A DNA stretch of 64,000 nucleotides from Hyphomicrobiales bacterium (GTDB taxonomy: Bacteria; Pseudomonadota; Alphaproteobacteria; Rhizobiales; RI-29), in assembly GCA_016125495.1 (NCBI GenBank), contig WGLQ01000023.1:49972-113971 (forward strand), in the 5' to 3' direction. The number at the start of each line of letters is the position of its first letter. Position 1 is the first letter of the stretch. The notes under the pieces are model-generated. The model ran no database searches. It saw nothing but the letters and a program-made list of their open reading frames with translations, and was not told the origin of the DNA. Positions 39,319-48,285 of this stretch are shown one piece after another. Made by a program: the position numbers and the translations under genes.

Positions 39319-40413
39319 ATGCGCGAGGACTTGATCTCGATCGCGGGCGATACGCCCGGCGTGACCTGGAGCCTCAGGGTGCTGCGCTTTTCGGGGCGCG
39401 AACCCGACGCCGTGCCGCGTGTCTACCTTCAAGGGGCACTCCATGCCGACGAATTGCCGGGCACTGTCGCGCTCCATGCGCTCGCCCCACTCTTGCGCCG
39501 GGCCGAGGCCGAGGGACGGCTCGTCGGCGACGTCGTGATGGTGCCCGCGGCGAACCCGATCGGCACGGCGCAGTGGCTGCACACCCGCAACGAGGGGCGC
39601 TTCGAAGCCGGCTCCATGCGCAATTTCAATCGCGGGCACCTACTGATCGATGCGGCCGGATCGCGTGCGAGCGCACTCGCCATGGAGCGCGCCGAGGATG
39701 GATCGAGGCCGGCGGTCGAGCGGCTGAAGGCGCGGTTGCTCGCGGAAGCGCTCGCGGCCGACATCGTGCTCGATCTGCACTGCGACTCCGAAGGGCTCCC
39801 TTACGTCTATCTGCACGCCTCGCTCTGGCCGGGCGCGCGCGATCTCGCGGTGGCGATCGGCGCGCGGGCGGTGTTGCTCTGGTCCGACGACAGCGATGCC
39901 GCCTTCGAGGAGGCGGCGCTGCATCCGCACCTCTATGCCCAGGCGGCCGGGCTCGAGGTCAGCGGCCGGCACCCCGTCCTCAGCTCGACGGTGGAGTACC
40001 GGGGCCAGGGCGATGTTTCGCCGGAACTCGCGCAGAGCGACGCCGCGGGTCTCATGGCGTTCCTCGAGGCACGCGGCGTCGTCGTGCCCGACCGATCGAA
40101 GGGCGCGGCGCGGGCGCTGGAATTCGATGGTCCCGTGGTGCCACTCGCGAACGTCGAGATGATGCCGGCCCCGGTCGGCGGGGCCATCCTCTATCACGTG
40201 GAACCCGGCGACCGGGTCCTTGCTGGCGACGCGCTCGCCACGATAATCACGGCGCCGGGCACGGAGAAGGGCGAGCACGTGGTGCGCGCGCCGCAGGACG
40301 GCTTCATCCTCACCCGACGCATGCACCGCCACACGCGGCGGGGCGACGACCTCCTCAAGCTGCTCGCTTCCGGCAAGAGCGCCACGAGCCGGCCGGGCGC
40401 GCTCGAAGTCTGA
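39319..40413 (+). CDS. succinylglutamate desuccinylase/aspartoacylase-family deacylase
   Basis: This 364-residue zinc hydrolase has the metal ligands His42 and Glu45 in LQGALHADELPG and His154 in DIVLDLHCDSEG, the NxxNxxR-type substrate segment RNFNRGH, and a catalytic Glu likely in STVEYRGQ. A C-terminal barrel-like region (PVGGAILYHVEPGDRV, later VRAPQDGFIL) resembles a biotinyl-lipoyl fold, as in DoeB-like members. It probably removes an N-acyl group from an amino acid. GGAGG precedes the start at 39319. The ABC transporter genes that follow suggest coupled uptake and deacylation. Confidence 0.85.
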   Translation: MREDLISIAGDTPGVTWSLRVLRFSGREPDAVPRVYLQGALHADELPGTVALHALAPLLRRAEAEGRLVGDVVMVPAANPIGTAQWLHTRNEGRFEAGSMRNFNRGHLLIDAAGSRASALAMERAEDGSRPAVERLKARLLAEALAADIVLDLHCDSEGLPYVYLHASLWPGARDLAVAIGARAVLLWSDDSDAAFEEAALHPHLYAQAAGLEVSGRHPVLSSTVEYRGQGDVSPELAQSDAAGLMAFLEARGVVVPDRSKGAARALEFDGPVVPLANVEMMPAPVGGAILYHVEPGDRVLAGDALATIITAPGTEKGEHVVRAPQDGFILTRRMHRHTRRGDDLLKLLASGKSATSRPGALEV

Positions 40414-40559
40414 TATCGCGGTGGCGAGGCACTCGTGCCCTGTGGCCGCAGTTGACGGCGCTCAGGGAATGGACAAGGTTGGAAGCGCAGTTGGAAATGG
40501 GGCACCATCAAGAGCAAGAACACGGGCCGATCCGGCTTGTCGTTTAAAGGGAGATCAGA

Positions 40560-41333
40560 ATGAAGTTGACGTTCGCCAAGGCGGCGCTGGCTGCGGTCGC
40601 CGGCCTTTCCATGAGCGCCGCGGCGCTGGCAGCAGACCTCAAGATCTGTGTCGAGGGTGCCTATCCGCCCTTCTCGGAAACCACCGCCGACGGCAGCATG
40701 GTGGGCTTCGACATCGACATCACGAACGCACTCTGCAGCCAGATGGGCAAGAGCTGCGAGCTATTGAAGACGGACTGGGATGGCATCATCGCCGCGCTCG
40801 TCGAGAAGAAGTGCGACGCAATCATCGCCTCGATGTCGATCACCGAGGAGCGCCGTCAGCGCATCGACTTCACGAAGAAATACTACAACACGCCGGCCCG
40901 CTTCATCGGCAAGGCCGACGCAGGCCTCACGGACACCGCCGATGGCCTCAAGGGCAAGGTCGTCGGCGTGCAGCGCGGCACCATTCACCAGGACTTCATG
41001 GAGGGCGAGTTCCCGAACGTCGAGCTGAAGCTCTACGGTACACAGGACGAGGTCTATCTCGACCTGCAGGCGGGCCGCATCGACGCCGCCATGGCCGATA
41101 GCGTCGCCATGGACACCGGCTTCCTGCAGACCGACAATGGCAAGGGCTTCGCCTTCTTCGGCGGCAGCTACTCCATTGCCAAGTACCACGGCGAAGGCGC
41201 TGGCATCGGCGTTCGCAAGGAGGACACGGCGCTGCGGGACGCGCTGAATGCCGCCATCGAGGCGATCCGCGCCTCCGGCCAATACGACCAGCTGCAGAAG
41301 AAATACTTCGCCTACGACATCTACGGCGGCTGA
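40560..41333 (+). CDS. polar amino-acid ABC transporter substrate-binding protein
   Basis: The 257-residue periplasmic protein has a signal peptide ending ALAA near residue 24 and a mature domain beginning DLKICVEGAYPPFSE. The family segments VGFDIDITNALCSQMG, CDAIIASMSITEERRQRIDFT and VGVQRGTIHQDFMEGEFPNVELK identify the Lys/Arg/Orn/His-type solute-binding proteins. GGGAG precedes the start. It begins an operon with two permeases; a strong hairpin follows the stop codon. Confidence 0.93.
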   Translation: MKLTFAKAALAAVAGLSMSAAALAADLKICVEGAYPPFSETTADGSMVGFDIDITNALCSQMGKSCELLKTDWDGIIAALVEKKCDAIIASMSITEERRQRIDFTKKYYNTPARFIGKADAGLTDTADGLKGKVVGVQRGTIHQDFMEGEFPNVELKLYGTQDEVYLDLQAGRIDAAMADSVAMDTGFLQTDNGKGFAFFGGSYSIAKYHGEGAGIGVRKEDTALRDALNAAIEAIRASGQYDQLQKKYFAYDIYGG

Positions 41334-41341
41334 ACGCCCAG

Positions 41342-41366
41342 GGGCTCGCGGCACCGCCGCGGGCCC
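41342..41366 (+). promoter_or_regulatory. stem-loop between binding-protein and permease genes
   Basis: GGGCTCGCGGC pairs with GCCGCGGGCCC around a 3-base loop (ACC): an 11-bp stem with one G-U pair, starting 8 bp after the binding-protein stop codon. Such hairpins commonly protect the upstream message and lower permease expression relative to the binding protein. There is no U-run, so full termination is less likely. Confidence 0.65.
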
Positions 41367-41433
41367 AGCACCCGAGTCGTCGTGGCCTCGTGCCGCGCGC
41401 TGCTCAACCGCGGGCGGGAGGTGACACGCCAGG

Positions 41434-42174
41434 ATGGAAAAGCTGATCGCCTATACGCCGTTCCTCCTCAAGGGCGCGCTGATCACGTTCCTGCTGGCCC
41501 TGGCGTCACTCGCACTCGCCACATTCCTCGGAGCCATCGGTGCCTGGGGCAAGCTCAGCCGCTCGATGATCGCCAATGCCATCGCCTGGGCCTACACCAC
41601 GCTGGTGCGTGGTATCCCCGACCTCGTGCTCATGCTGCTCATCTACTACGGGGGCCAGCGCATGCTGAATCAGGCCGCGCTGGCCGCCGGCTACGACGGA
41701 CTGAGCATCAGCCCGTTCCTTGCCGGAACCGTCACCATCGGGTTCATTTTCGGAGCCTACCTCACCGAGACGTTCCGCGGCGCCTACATGTCCGTTCCCA
41801 AGGGCCAGAGCGAAGCCGCGCAAAGCCTCGGGTTGCACCGGTACCAGACACTGATCCTCGTTACGCTGCCGCAGCTGCTGCGCCACGCATTGCCGGGCTA
41901 CGGCAACGTCTGGCTGGTGCTGGTCAAGTCCACGGCGATCGTCTCGGTCATCGGGCTCGAGGATGTCGTCGGGATCGCGGACAAAGCGGCCAAATCGACA
42001 CGCGAACCTTTCCTTTTCTTCCTCGCGGTGATTGCGGTTTTCCTCGCGATCACGGCGGCGTCGTCGGCACTGCTGCGCTATCTCGAGCGGCGCTACAGCC
42101 CGGAGACCAGTGCCATCGCGCGCACCGCTAATGCCGATCCGACAACGACGGGCGCACTGGTGGCGAGCAGATGA
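41434..42174 (+). CDS. polar amino-acid ABC transporter permease (HisQ-like)
   Basis: The 246-residue inner-membrane permease shows the HisQ/HisM architecture of about five helices. Its N-terminal segment is LLKGALITFLLALASLALATF, with VRGIPDLVLMLLIYYGGQ and the ATPase-contact EAA region EAAQSLGLHRYQTLILVTLPQLLRHALPGYGN. It follows the binding protein by 100 bp and precedes the second permease by 13 bp. The start at 41434 begins the first helix. Confidence 0.92.
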   Translation: MEKLIAYTPFLLKGALITFLLALASLALATFLGAIGAWGKLSRSMIANAIAWAYTTLVRGIPDLVLMLLIYYGGQRMLNQAALAAGYDGLSISPFLAGTVTIGFIFGAYLTETFRGAYMSVPKGQSEAAQSLGLHRYQTLILVTLPQLLRHALPGYGNVWLVLVKSTAIVSVIGLEDVVGIADKAAKSTREPFLFFLAVIAVFLAITAASSALLRYLERRYSPETSAIARTANADPTTTGALVASR

Positions 42175-42187
42175 GGGGGACCGTGCA

Positions 42188-42973
42188 ATGAGCCTGGTTT
42201 GCGGACGGCCGCCGCGTTCGGCCCCTGATCCGTTCTTTGCCGACTGGCCCGACGGCGGCATCGCGCTCGCGTTCAAGCACTGGAGCATATTCGCGCATGG
42301 CGTCTGCACCACGGCCGAGCTGACATTCTTTTCCCTCGCGCTCGGAATCTGCATCGCCGTGCCGTGCGCGCTCGTACTGGCGCGCCGCACGCCAGTCGTC
42401 TTCCGCTTCGTGTCGGCCTACGTCTATATTTTCCGCGGCTCGCCGCTGCTGGTGCAGGCCTATCTCATCTACTACGGCCTCAGCCAATTCGTTTTCGTGC
42501 GCGAGAGCTTCCTTTGGCCGTTCCTTCGCGAAGCCTACTGGTGCGCGCTGCTCGCCTTCACGCTCAACACCGGCGCCTACACGAGCGAGCTCTTGCGCGG
42601 TGCGCTCGCGGCCGCGCCCAAGGGCGAGGGCGAGGCCGCCAAGGCGCTTGGCCTTTCGAGGCGCCAGATCACATGGCTCGTCGAATTACCCTCCGCGTTC
42701 CGCCGCGCCCTGCCGCAATACGGCAACGAGATCATTTTCATGCTGCACGGCTCGGTGGTGGCGAGCGTGATCACGATCCAGGACATCCTCGGCGTCGGGC
42801 GCACGGTCAATGCCAAGTATTACGTCGCCTACGAAGGCTTCCTGACGGCCGCCGTGCTCTACATGGCGCTGACGTTCCTCATCGTGCTCATCTTTCGCGG
42901 GATCGAGGGGCGGCTGCTGCGGCACATCTTCGTGCGCCAGAGCATGGACAAGCAGAAGGCCCGGCCGGCCTGA
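42188..42973 (+). CDS. polar amino-acid ABC transporter permease (HisM-like)
   Basis: The 261-residue second permease has GVCTTAELTFFSLALGICIAVPCALVLA, YIFRGSPLLVQAYLIYYGLSQ and the EAA loop EAAKALGLSRRQITWLVELPSAFRRALPQYGNE. It pairs with the HisQ-like subunit to form the transmembrane channel. The start is ATG at 42188. No ATPase gene follows: the next gene is a HAD phosphatase on the opposite strand, so the ATP-binding subunit must be elsewhere. Confidence 0.92.
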   Translation: MSLVCGRPPRSAPDPFFADWPDGGIALAFKHWSIFAHGVCTTAELTFFSLALGICIAVPCALVLARRTPVVFRFVSAYVYIFRGSPLLVQAYLIYYGLSQFVFVRESFLWPFLREAYWCALLAFTLNTGAYTSELLRGALAAAPKGEGEAAKALGLSRRQITWLVELPSAFRRALPQYGNEIIFMLHGSVVASVITIQDILGVGRTVNAKYYVAYEGFLTAAVLYMALTFLIVLIFRGIEGRLLRHIFVRQSMDKQKARPA

Positions 42974-43019
42974 GGCCTGCGGCGTCTTCCGAGCGCGCCG
43001 GATCGTTCGCCCCGCTGGC

Positions 43020-43742
43020 TCAGAACCCGAGAAGGGCGGGCAAGTCGACGATGCCATCGATGATCGCGTCGGCGTCCCGGGCGAGCGTCTCGCGCGTGCC
43101 TGTTCCGGTCAGCACGCCAACGGTGAGAGCGACCCCGGCGGCCCGCCCCATCAAGAGGTCGTGCCGGTTGTCGCCGACCACCGCGATCCGCCGGGGCGAT
43201 ACGCCGATCTCCTTGCAGAAGGCATGCACCATGCCCGGGCCGGGCTTGACGCCGAAGCCGCTGTCATAGCCGCAGCCGAACGCGATGTGGTGCGAGATAC
43301 CAAGGAGGGTGGCGGTGTCGCGCACGCCGCGCGCGTTGTCGTTGGAGGCGATGCCGAGTACGAGGCCGGCCCGCGAAAGGTGTTCGAGCGTCGCCGAGAG
43401 CTGCTCGACGGGAACCGACTGCGCCACCGAAGCCGAAAAGAGCGCATCGATCGCCGTGACCAGCGCCGACTCGCGCACGGGGCTGCCCGCCGCAACGAAG
43501 GCAGCGGCAATCTCGGCGGTGTTGCCGGCGGCGAGCAGGCTGTCGGGCCGCGCCCGGCCGCTTTCGGGATCGACACCGCCGGCCTCGAGAAGCCGCATGG
43601 CGAGAGCCTCGTTGCCCTCGGCCGCAAGACGGGCGGCACGGGCGTTCACCGGTCCCCAGGTGAGATGGTAGTCGACGAGCGTTCCGTCCTTGTCGAAGAG
43701 GATGGCATCGAGGTCCGGCAGGCCCACTGGCAACGACGTCAT
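43020..43742 (-). CDS. HAD-family phosphatase
   Basis: This 240-residue hydrolase has the nucleophile motif DKDGTLVDYHLTW (Asp17 and Asp19), IASNDNARGV for motif II, Lys in FGVKPGPGMVHAF and the acidic motif VVGDNRHDLLMGRAAG. It resembles phosphoglycolate phosphatase and other small-substrate HAD enzymes, but specificity cannot be assigned. AGGGAG upstream supports the start at 43742. It converges on the ABC transporter operon. Confidence 0.85.
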   Translation of the reverse strand: MTSLPVGLPDLDAILFDKDGTLVDYHLTWGPVNARAARLAAEGNEALAMRLLEAGGVDPESGRARPDSLLAAGNTAEIAAAFVAAGSPVRESALVTAIDALFSASVAQSVPVEQLSATLEHLSRAGLVLGIASNDNARGVRDTATLLGISHHIAFGCGYDSGFGVKPGPGMVHAFCKEIGVSPRRIAVVGDNRHDLLMGRAAGVALTVGVLTGTGTRETLARDADAIIDGIVDLPALLGF

Positions 43743-43852
43743 GAGGCACTCCCTGCTGTCGCGGCCCGGTCATTCACTGGTCGATTGCCTGCCGGCACAC
43801 TCGAAGCCGGCGGCGCCCATCGCAGGCGTGGCGTGAGACACCGACCGCCAGT

Positions 43853-44230
43853 CTAGTGATAGCGCGCGCGCCAGCCGATGTGGCTCAGTTGCAGGCGGTC
43901 GAGGCGGCGCACCTGGATGCGCACGAAGCGGCGCAGTTCGCGGCCAGGACACCCCCCAACGCGCTTGGAGCGGTGCCGGCGATGCTGGAGCATGCTCGAA
44001 CGCTGGCGGCGTACTTCGACCCGGTGGCGGCGCGCCGCTCTCGTCGCAAGCCGCACGACCTCAGTGCGGCGTGTTGAATGGACAGCTTGCCGGCTCGACT
44101 TACGACGGGCGCGATGCGCCGCGGCACGATGTCGAACCTGACGCTTTGCGACCGGGGCGCGGCGCGTGGCGAGGTTGCTGGCACCGGTTGCAGGTTCCGG
44201 GCTTGCGTGCGCGTGGCGCGGCAGGCGGCG
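43853..44230 (-). other. Arg/His-rich C-terminal tail of the 774-residue protein
   Basis: This segment encodes the final 125 residues, in which about three in ten are Arg or Lys. Runs such as VRHRAAAHRARRKSSRQ and LQHRRHRSKR suggest binding to nucleic acid or to anionic polymers. Third-position G/C bias persists through most of it, consistent with real coding rather than a frameshifted remnant. Confidence 0.5.
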
Positions 44231-46177
44231 CACCGGCATGGGAGTGACGGCTGCGGCACTGTCGTCGCCGGCAATGGCACCTGATGTCGAGGCGCTGCCA
44301 GGAGCCGTTGCGGCGCTCCCTTCATTGGTTTGCAGCGCGGCCAAGCGACGTTGCGCCAGCGCATCGCGGCCGCCAGCCGGCAGGCGCTCGGGCAGGGTCG
44401 GGGCGAAGGCCACCGACCGCGAGCGCTGCTCGGCGATGGCCAGCCCAGCGTCGGTGTGCCTCACCTCTATGGCATGACCACCGAGCCCGAGGGGTCGGTC
44501 GAGGGCGCGTTCGAGACGCCAATTGCCGGCATCCGAGGCGACAGTGCTTGCGACTTGCGCGCCGTTGACGAACACGTCGAGGCGTGCCCCGGGCACCGCC
44601 CGGCCGCTCGCCGAGACGTTGGCGCGGCCGTCCGCTCCCGCCTCGATCCGCGCGTCAGCGATGGAAAGCGCGTTGGCCGACGGGTGCGCTGCGTCGCGCG
44701 CAGCGTTGGACCGGGGCAGCGCTCCATCGCCCTCGGGCGCACGCGTCGAGGTGCCCTGCTGCGCCGCCTCGATGGCTGCCAGTCGCTCACGCTCGACCTG
44801 GCGCTCGATCTCGCGGAGCGTCTCGTTGGCGAATTCGGCGGCATCCCTGGCGGCGTCCTCACCGAGGCGCGGGGTGGTCCCGGTTGTATCGACGGTCGCG
44901 CCGGCGTCGTCCGGGGTCCGCTCGCGGCCAGCGGTCGCCGACTCGACCGTCGATGCCGTCCCAGAGCCGGCCGTTTCGGTCCGATCCGGCGCGGATCGAC
45001 CGAGGTCGAGCACCGCGGTCTCCGTCGTGGACGGCATGGCCGTTCCCGCGTCGGACGGGACCGCCTCTGATCCGGTCGCAAGAGTGCCCGCGGATTTGGA
45101 CGTGTCGTCTCCTTCCTGATCGAAGCGGCGCCACAAGTCGGCGACGCGCCGGCCGGTCTCGGAAGCGAGGTCGGCGGCCCGGCTCAGAATGCCGGTCGGA
45201 TCCTGACGCGTGTCCTCGCCGCCCGGAAATTCTATCCGCTGCGGGGCGGCGTCATCGGCCCCAGCAGGGCCAGCCGTGCCAACGCCGGTGGCGCTCCCGC
45301 CGACCAGCCCTTCCGCTTCGGCGAGTCGCGCGCCGGGGACCGTGGCGAGCGTACCTTCGGCGGCACCGGCCTGCGAAGGCGCACCGTCCGCGACCTCGAC
45401 CCCGGTCGTCCCGCCGGCCGGCACCTCGTCCGCGCCTGGAGCGGCGACAGCGCCTTCGGATCCGGTTTTCGGGCTGGCGCCCGTTTCGAACTGCTGGAGG
45501 ACCTCGGTGAAGCGTCGGTTCGCCTCGCGGGCGATTTCCTCTGCGCGTTCGAAGGATCTGGGCGTCGGCTGAGGCAATCCGGCGTCCACGGCGCCCGTCG
45601 ACGTCGGCTCTTGCGGCAAGGGGGCCGCCACCACCGTCCCGTCCGAACCGACCGTGGGGCCGGTGACCGATGGCAACGCACCTTCGGTCGCATCGGCCGC
45701 CGTTCCTTCGGCATTGGTCGCCGTTTCGAGCGAACCGGGCGCGCGAACCGACTGCGACGCGGCATCCGCCCCCTCGGGGACCGGACTTGCAATCGGGCCC
45801 GGCGAAGGCCACCTCGTTGGAGCCTCCGAAAGGGGGGCGACCGGTTCGCTGCGAGCAAGCCGCTCGATCGTCTCCAGCGGACGGGGTGGCGTCGAGGGGG
45901 CACCGTGCCCAGCCCCATCGACCATCTCACCAGCCGGGGCGGACGCGACCGGTGTGCGGAACGACAATACGGGCGGCAAACCGGTGACGTCGGTCGCGGT
46001 GCGCGCCCCGTCTGCCGAAGCGCCACCGGCAAGACCCGAGTCGAGCCCGGCAAGGGAAGTCGCCGGCCGCTCGCCCTGCGAGGTCGGGGCCGACTGCCAG
46101 GAATGCATCGCGTAGGCGCCGCCCAGCAGCGCCAATAGCATCGAGGCCAGAACTGTGAGAAACCGCGACCCGCTCAT
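43853..46177 (-). CDS. large low-complexity envelope protein with Ig-like domain and Arg/His-rich tail
   Basis: The 774-residue product starts with a signal-anchor (about residues 6-24, LTVLASMLLALLGGAYAMH). A long Ala/Gly/Thr/Glu-rich low-complexity region follows. An Ig-like module lies roughly at residues 520-600 (NVSASGRAVPGARLDVFVNG and DAGNWRLERAL). The last 125 residues (650-774) are strikingly basic: 35 Arg, 3 Lys and 10 His. Similar alphaproteobacterial proteins next to LOG-family genes, as here, usually end in a LysM domain; none is seen in any minus-strand frame I translated. GGAAGGGAC precedes the ATG at 46177. The function is unknown; envelope or peptidoglycan association is inferred. 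Confidence 0.7.
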   Translation of the reverse strand: MSGSRFLTVLASMLLALLGGAYAMHSWQSAPTSQGERPATSLAGLDSGLAGGASADGARTATDVTGLPPVLSFRTPVASAPAGEMVDGAGHGAPSTPPRPLETIERLARSEPVAPLSEAPTRWPSPGPIASPVPEGADAASQSVRAPGSLETATNAEGTAADATEGALPSVTGPTVGSDGTVVAAPLPQEPTSTGAVDAGLPQPTPRSFERAEEIAREANRRFTEVLQQFETGASPKTGSEGAVAAPGADEVPAGGTTGVEVADGAPSQAGAAEGTLATVPGARLAEAEGLVGGSATGVGTAGPAGADDAAPQRIEFPGGEDTRQDPTGILSRAADLASETGRRVADLWRRFDQEGDDTSKSAGTLATGSEAVPSDAGTAMPSTTETAVLDLGRSAPDRTETAGSGTASTVESATAGRERTPDDAGATVDTTGTTPRLGEDAARDAAEFANETLREIERQVERERLAAIEAAQQGTSTRAPEGDGALPRSNAARDAAHPSANALSIADARIEAGADGRANVSASGRAVPGARLDVFVNGAQVASTVASDAGNWRLERALDRPLGLGGHAIEVRHTDAGLAIAEQRSRSVAFAPTLPERLPAGGRDALAQRRLAALQTNEGSAATAPGSASTSGAIAGDDSAAAVTPMPVRRLPRHAHASPEPATGASNLATRRAPVAKRQVRHRAAAHRARRKSSRQAVHSTRRTEVVRLATRAARRHRVEVRRQRSSMLQHRRHRSKRVGGCPGRELRRFVRIQVRRLDRLQLSHIGWRARYH

Positions 46178-46369
46178 TGTCCCTTCCGATGGTCAAGGTG
46201 CGAACACGAAGCCAGCCTGATAACAGCTCACCGAGCCGAGGCATAGCGCACAGACAAGCACACCCCCGGCTAATTCCGAGACTTAGGGCGAGGTGCCGAG
46301 GCCCGCTGCTGGCGACGGCGGCCCGGCACTCCGCCCGAGGATAACCACAAAGGTGCGGAACGCTCCTCT
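46178..46369. promoter_or_regulatory. divergent promoter region
   Basis: This 192-bp gap separates the large envelope-protein gene from the LOG-family gene, transcribed away from each other, so both promoters should lie here. I could not single out convincing -35/-10 pairs. Confidence 0.35.
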
Positions 46370-46960
46370 ATGATCAAGATTTGTGTTTACTGCGGCTCGG
46401 GGCTCGGAAGAGCGCCGACCTATCGCAAGGCCGCCATCCAGCTCGGACGCGCCCTCGCCGAAAACGGCATCGGGCTCGTCTACGGTGGCGGAAGCCTCGG
46501 CCTGATGGGCGAGGTGGCGCGCAGCGTGCTCGAGCACGGCGGGCACGTCACTGGCATCATTCCAGGATTCCTCACCGAGCACGAGAAGATGCTCAAGGAT
46601 GTCCAGGAGTTGATCGTCACCGAGGACATGCACGAGCGCAAGAAGCTGATGTTCGAGCGTTCGGACGCCTTCGTGGCCCTGCCCGGTGGCATCGGCACGC
46701 TGGAGGAACTCGTCGAGCAACTGACGTGGGGTCAGCTCGGACGCCACAGCAAGCCGGTTGTCCTGGCCAACATCGGGGGATTCTGGAATCCGCTCATCGA
46801 GCTTTTCCAGCACATGCGCGCGGAGAACTTCATACGCCCGGAGATGGAGATCAGATATTTTCTCGTTTCTCGCATAACGGAAGTCGTACCGGTGGCGATG
46901 CGCGAGATCGCCAAGACGCCGGCGCTCCCGGCGGACGAGGAGGTGAGCGAGCGCATGTAG
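46370..46960 (+). CDS. LOG-family nucleoside 5'-monophosphate phosphoribohydrolase (TIGR00730)
   Basis: The 196-residue Rossmann-fold protein has the LOG signature: YGGGSLGLMGEVA near the N-terminal third and PGGIGTLEEL (the PGGxGTxxE motif) in the middle, with a conserved Arg/Lys in HERKKLMFERSDAF. LOG enzymes release cytokinin bases or ribose 5-phosphate from nucleotide monophosphates; in bacteria the physiological substrate is often unclear. Its divergent partner encodes the Ig-like envelope protein. Confidence 0.92.
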   Translation: MIKICVYCGSGLGRAPTYRKAAIQLGRALAENGIGLVYGGGSLGLMGEVARSVLEHGGHVTGIIPGFLTEHEKMLKDVQELIVTEDMHERKKLMFERSDAFVALPGGIGTLEELVEQLTWGQLGRHSKPVVLANIGGFWNPLIELFQHMRAENFIRPEMEIRYFLVSRITEVVPVAMREIAKTPALPADEEVSERM

Positions 46961-47244
46961 TCGCGTGCGGCACAACCGAGCCTCGGTGCCGACGCGCGAC
47001 CCGGATCACTTCCTGCCGTCTGGCACCGATTTTGAAATCCAATCATGGACTTATGGGTGCCTCCACCAACTCCGGCATTTTGCTCTCGATCGCGCCGCGA
47101 CGGAATGCAAATGCCAGAACCGGACCACAAGCCGCCAATCGCGTTGCCAGCGCGCGCGCCATCTCCTATTTCAATGGGATGCGACCGTTCGGGCACTCGG
47201 CCGGCGGAACGCGGATGCAACGGGGATGAGCAGGAACGCGGCCG
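46961..47244. other. intergenic region before the HtpX-like gene
   Basis: This 284-bp stretch shows no clear coding frame, RNA gene or hairpin. It probably holds the promoter of the HtpX-like gene, but no strong motif was identified. Confidence 0.4.
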
Positions 47245-48219
47245 ATGGACATGCACCTGGACCCTGAGCGCCAGCGCGCCCACCGCAAGCGCAACTTCAT
47301 ACACACGATCGTCATCATCGCCGCCATGAGCCTGCTGGTCGGCCTCTCTGCATTTCTCCTGTTCGGCTGGCAGGGTGTCGTCGTCGCGCTCCTCGCCGTT
47401 CCGGTCGTGCTGATGCTGGCACCGCGCCTGCCGTCGCAAGTGATCATGCAGCTCTATGGCGCCCGCCCGATCTCGGGGCCGACGGGCGAGCAACTGCGCG
47501 CGATCCTGACGGAACTCGCCCAGCGCGCGGAGCTGACGGCAGTGCCCCGCCTCTATGCGGTGCCGAGCGCGACGCTCAATGCATTCGCCACGGGGCCGCG
47601 CAACGCTCCCGCCATCGCGCTCACCGAGGGACTGCTGCGCAAGCTCTCGATGCGCGAGATCGTCGGCGTGCTCGCGCACGAGATGAGCCACATCAGAAAC
47701 AACGATCTGCTGCTCATGGGGCTCGCCGACATCATGAGCCGGATCACGCAGATGATGTCGTTCGCGGCCGTCGCGCTCCTCGTCTGGCACCTGCCGACGA
47801 TCCTGTTCAGTGACGAGCGGGTGCCTTGGCTCGCGATCCTCCTGCTCTATTTCGCTCCGACCATCGCCAGCCTGCTGCAGCTCGCTCTGTCACGGGCGCG
47901 CGAGTACGACGCCGACCTCGAGGCGGCGCTTCTCACGGGCGATCCGGTCGGGTTGGCGAGTGCGCTCGAGCGGCTGGAGCGCTATCAGGGTCACTTCTGG
48001 GAGGACCTGGTGCCGACCGGCCGGCGCATTCCACAGCCGTCGCTGCTGCGCTCGCATCCGGCGACGGCCGACCGGGTCAACCGGTTGCGCCAGCTCGCCG
48101 GGATGCCGTCCGCGCCGCCGATCGTCGTGCGCGACGAGCCGATGATAACGATGGTCGGCTTCGGTCCCGGTCAGATGCGACCACGCTACCGGCTGATGGG
48201 ACTCGGGCTCTGGTATTGA
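47245..48219 (+). CDS. HtpX-like zinc metalloprotease (M48)
   Basis: This membrane M48 protease has two N-terminal helices (about residues 20-58), the zinc motif HEMSH at residues 145-149 and the third ligand Glu220 in SRAREYDADLEAAL, followed by ATADRVNRL. HtpX proteases degrade misfolded inner-membrane proteins together with FtsH. At 324 residues it is slightly longer than typical HtpX. The start is ATG at 47245; a second ATG two codons on is equally possible. It converges on the glutamine-synthetase-family gene. Confidence 0.9.
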   Translation: MDMHLDPERQRAHRKRNFIHTIVIIAAMSLLVGLSAFLLFGWQGVVVALLAVPVVLMLAPRLPSQVIMQLYGARPISGPTGEQLRAILTELAQRAELTAVPRLYAVPSATLNAFATGPRNAPAIALTEGLLRKLSMREIVGVLAHEMSHIRNNDLLLMGLADIMSRITQMMSFAAVALLVWHLPTILFSDERVPWLAILLLYFAPTIASLLQLALSRAREYDADLEAALLTGDPVGLASALERLERYQGHFWEDLVPTGRRIPQPSLLRSHPATADRVNRLRQLAGMPSAPPIVVRDEPMITMVGFGPGQMRPRYRLMGLGLWY

Positions 48220-48242
48220 GGCGCGCGCCGCTGGACTTTCCT

Positions 48243-48263
48243 GCCCGATCCGCCGGATCGGGC
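48243..48263. terminator. perfect 9-bp stem-loop between convergent genes
   Basis: GCCCGATCC-GCC-GGATCGGGC lies in the 66-bp gap between the convergent HtpX-like and glutamine-synthetase-family genes. The symmetric stem could end or protect transcripts from both sides, though no U-run follows in either direction. Confidence 0.45.
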
Positions 48264-48285
48264 CGTGCCCGGCGACGCGGCAAGC

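Noticed and set aside
43856..44077. Plus-strand frame of 73 codons opposite the basic tail
   Set aside because: Its composition is plausible, but it lacks a ribosome-binding site and would start at GTG within the 3' end of the 774-residue gene.
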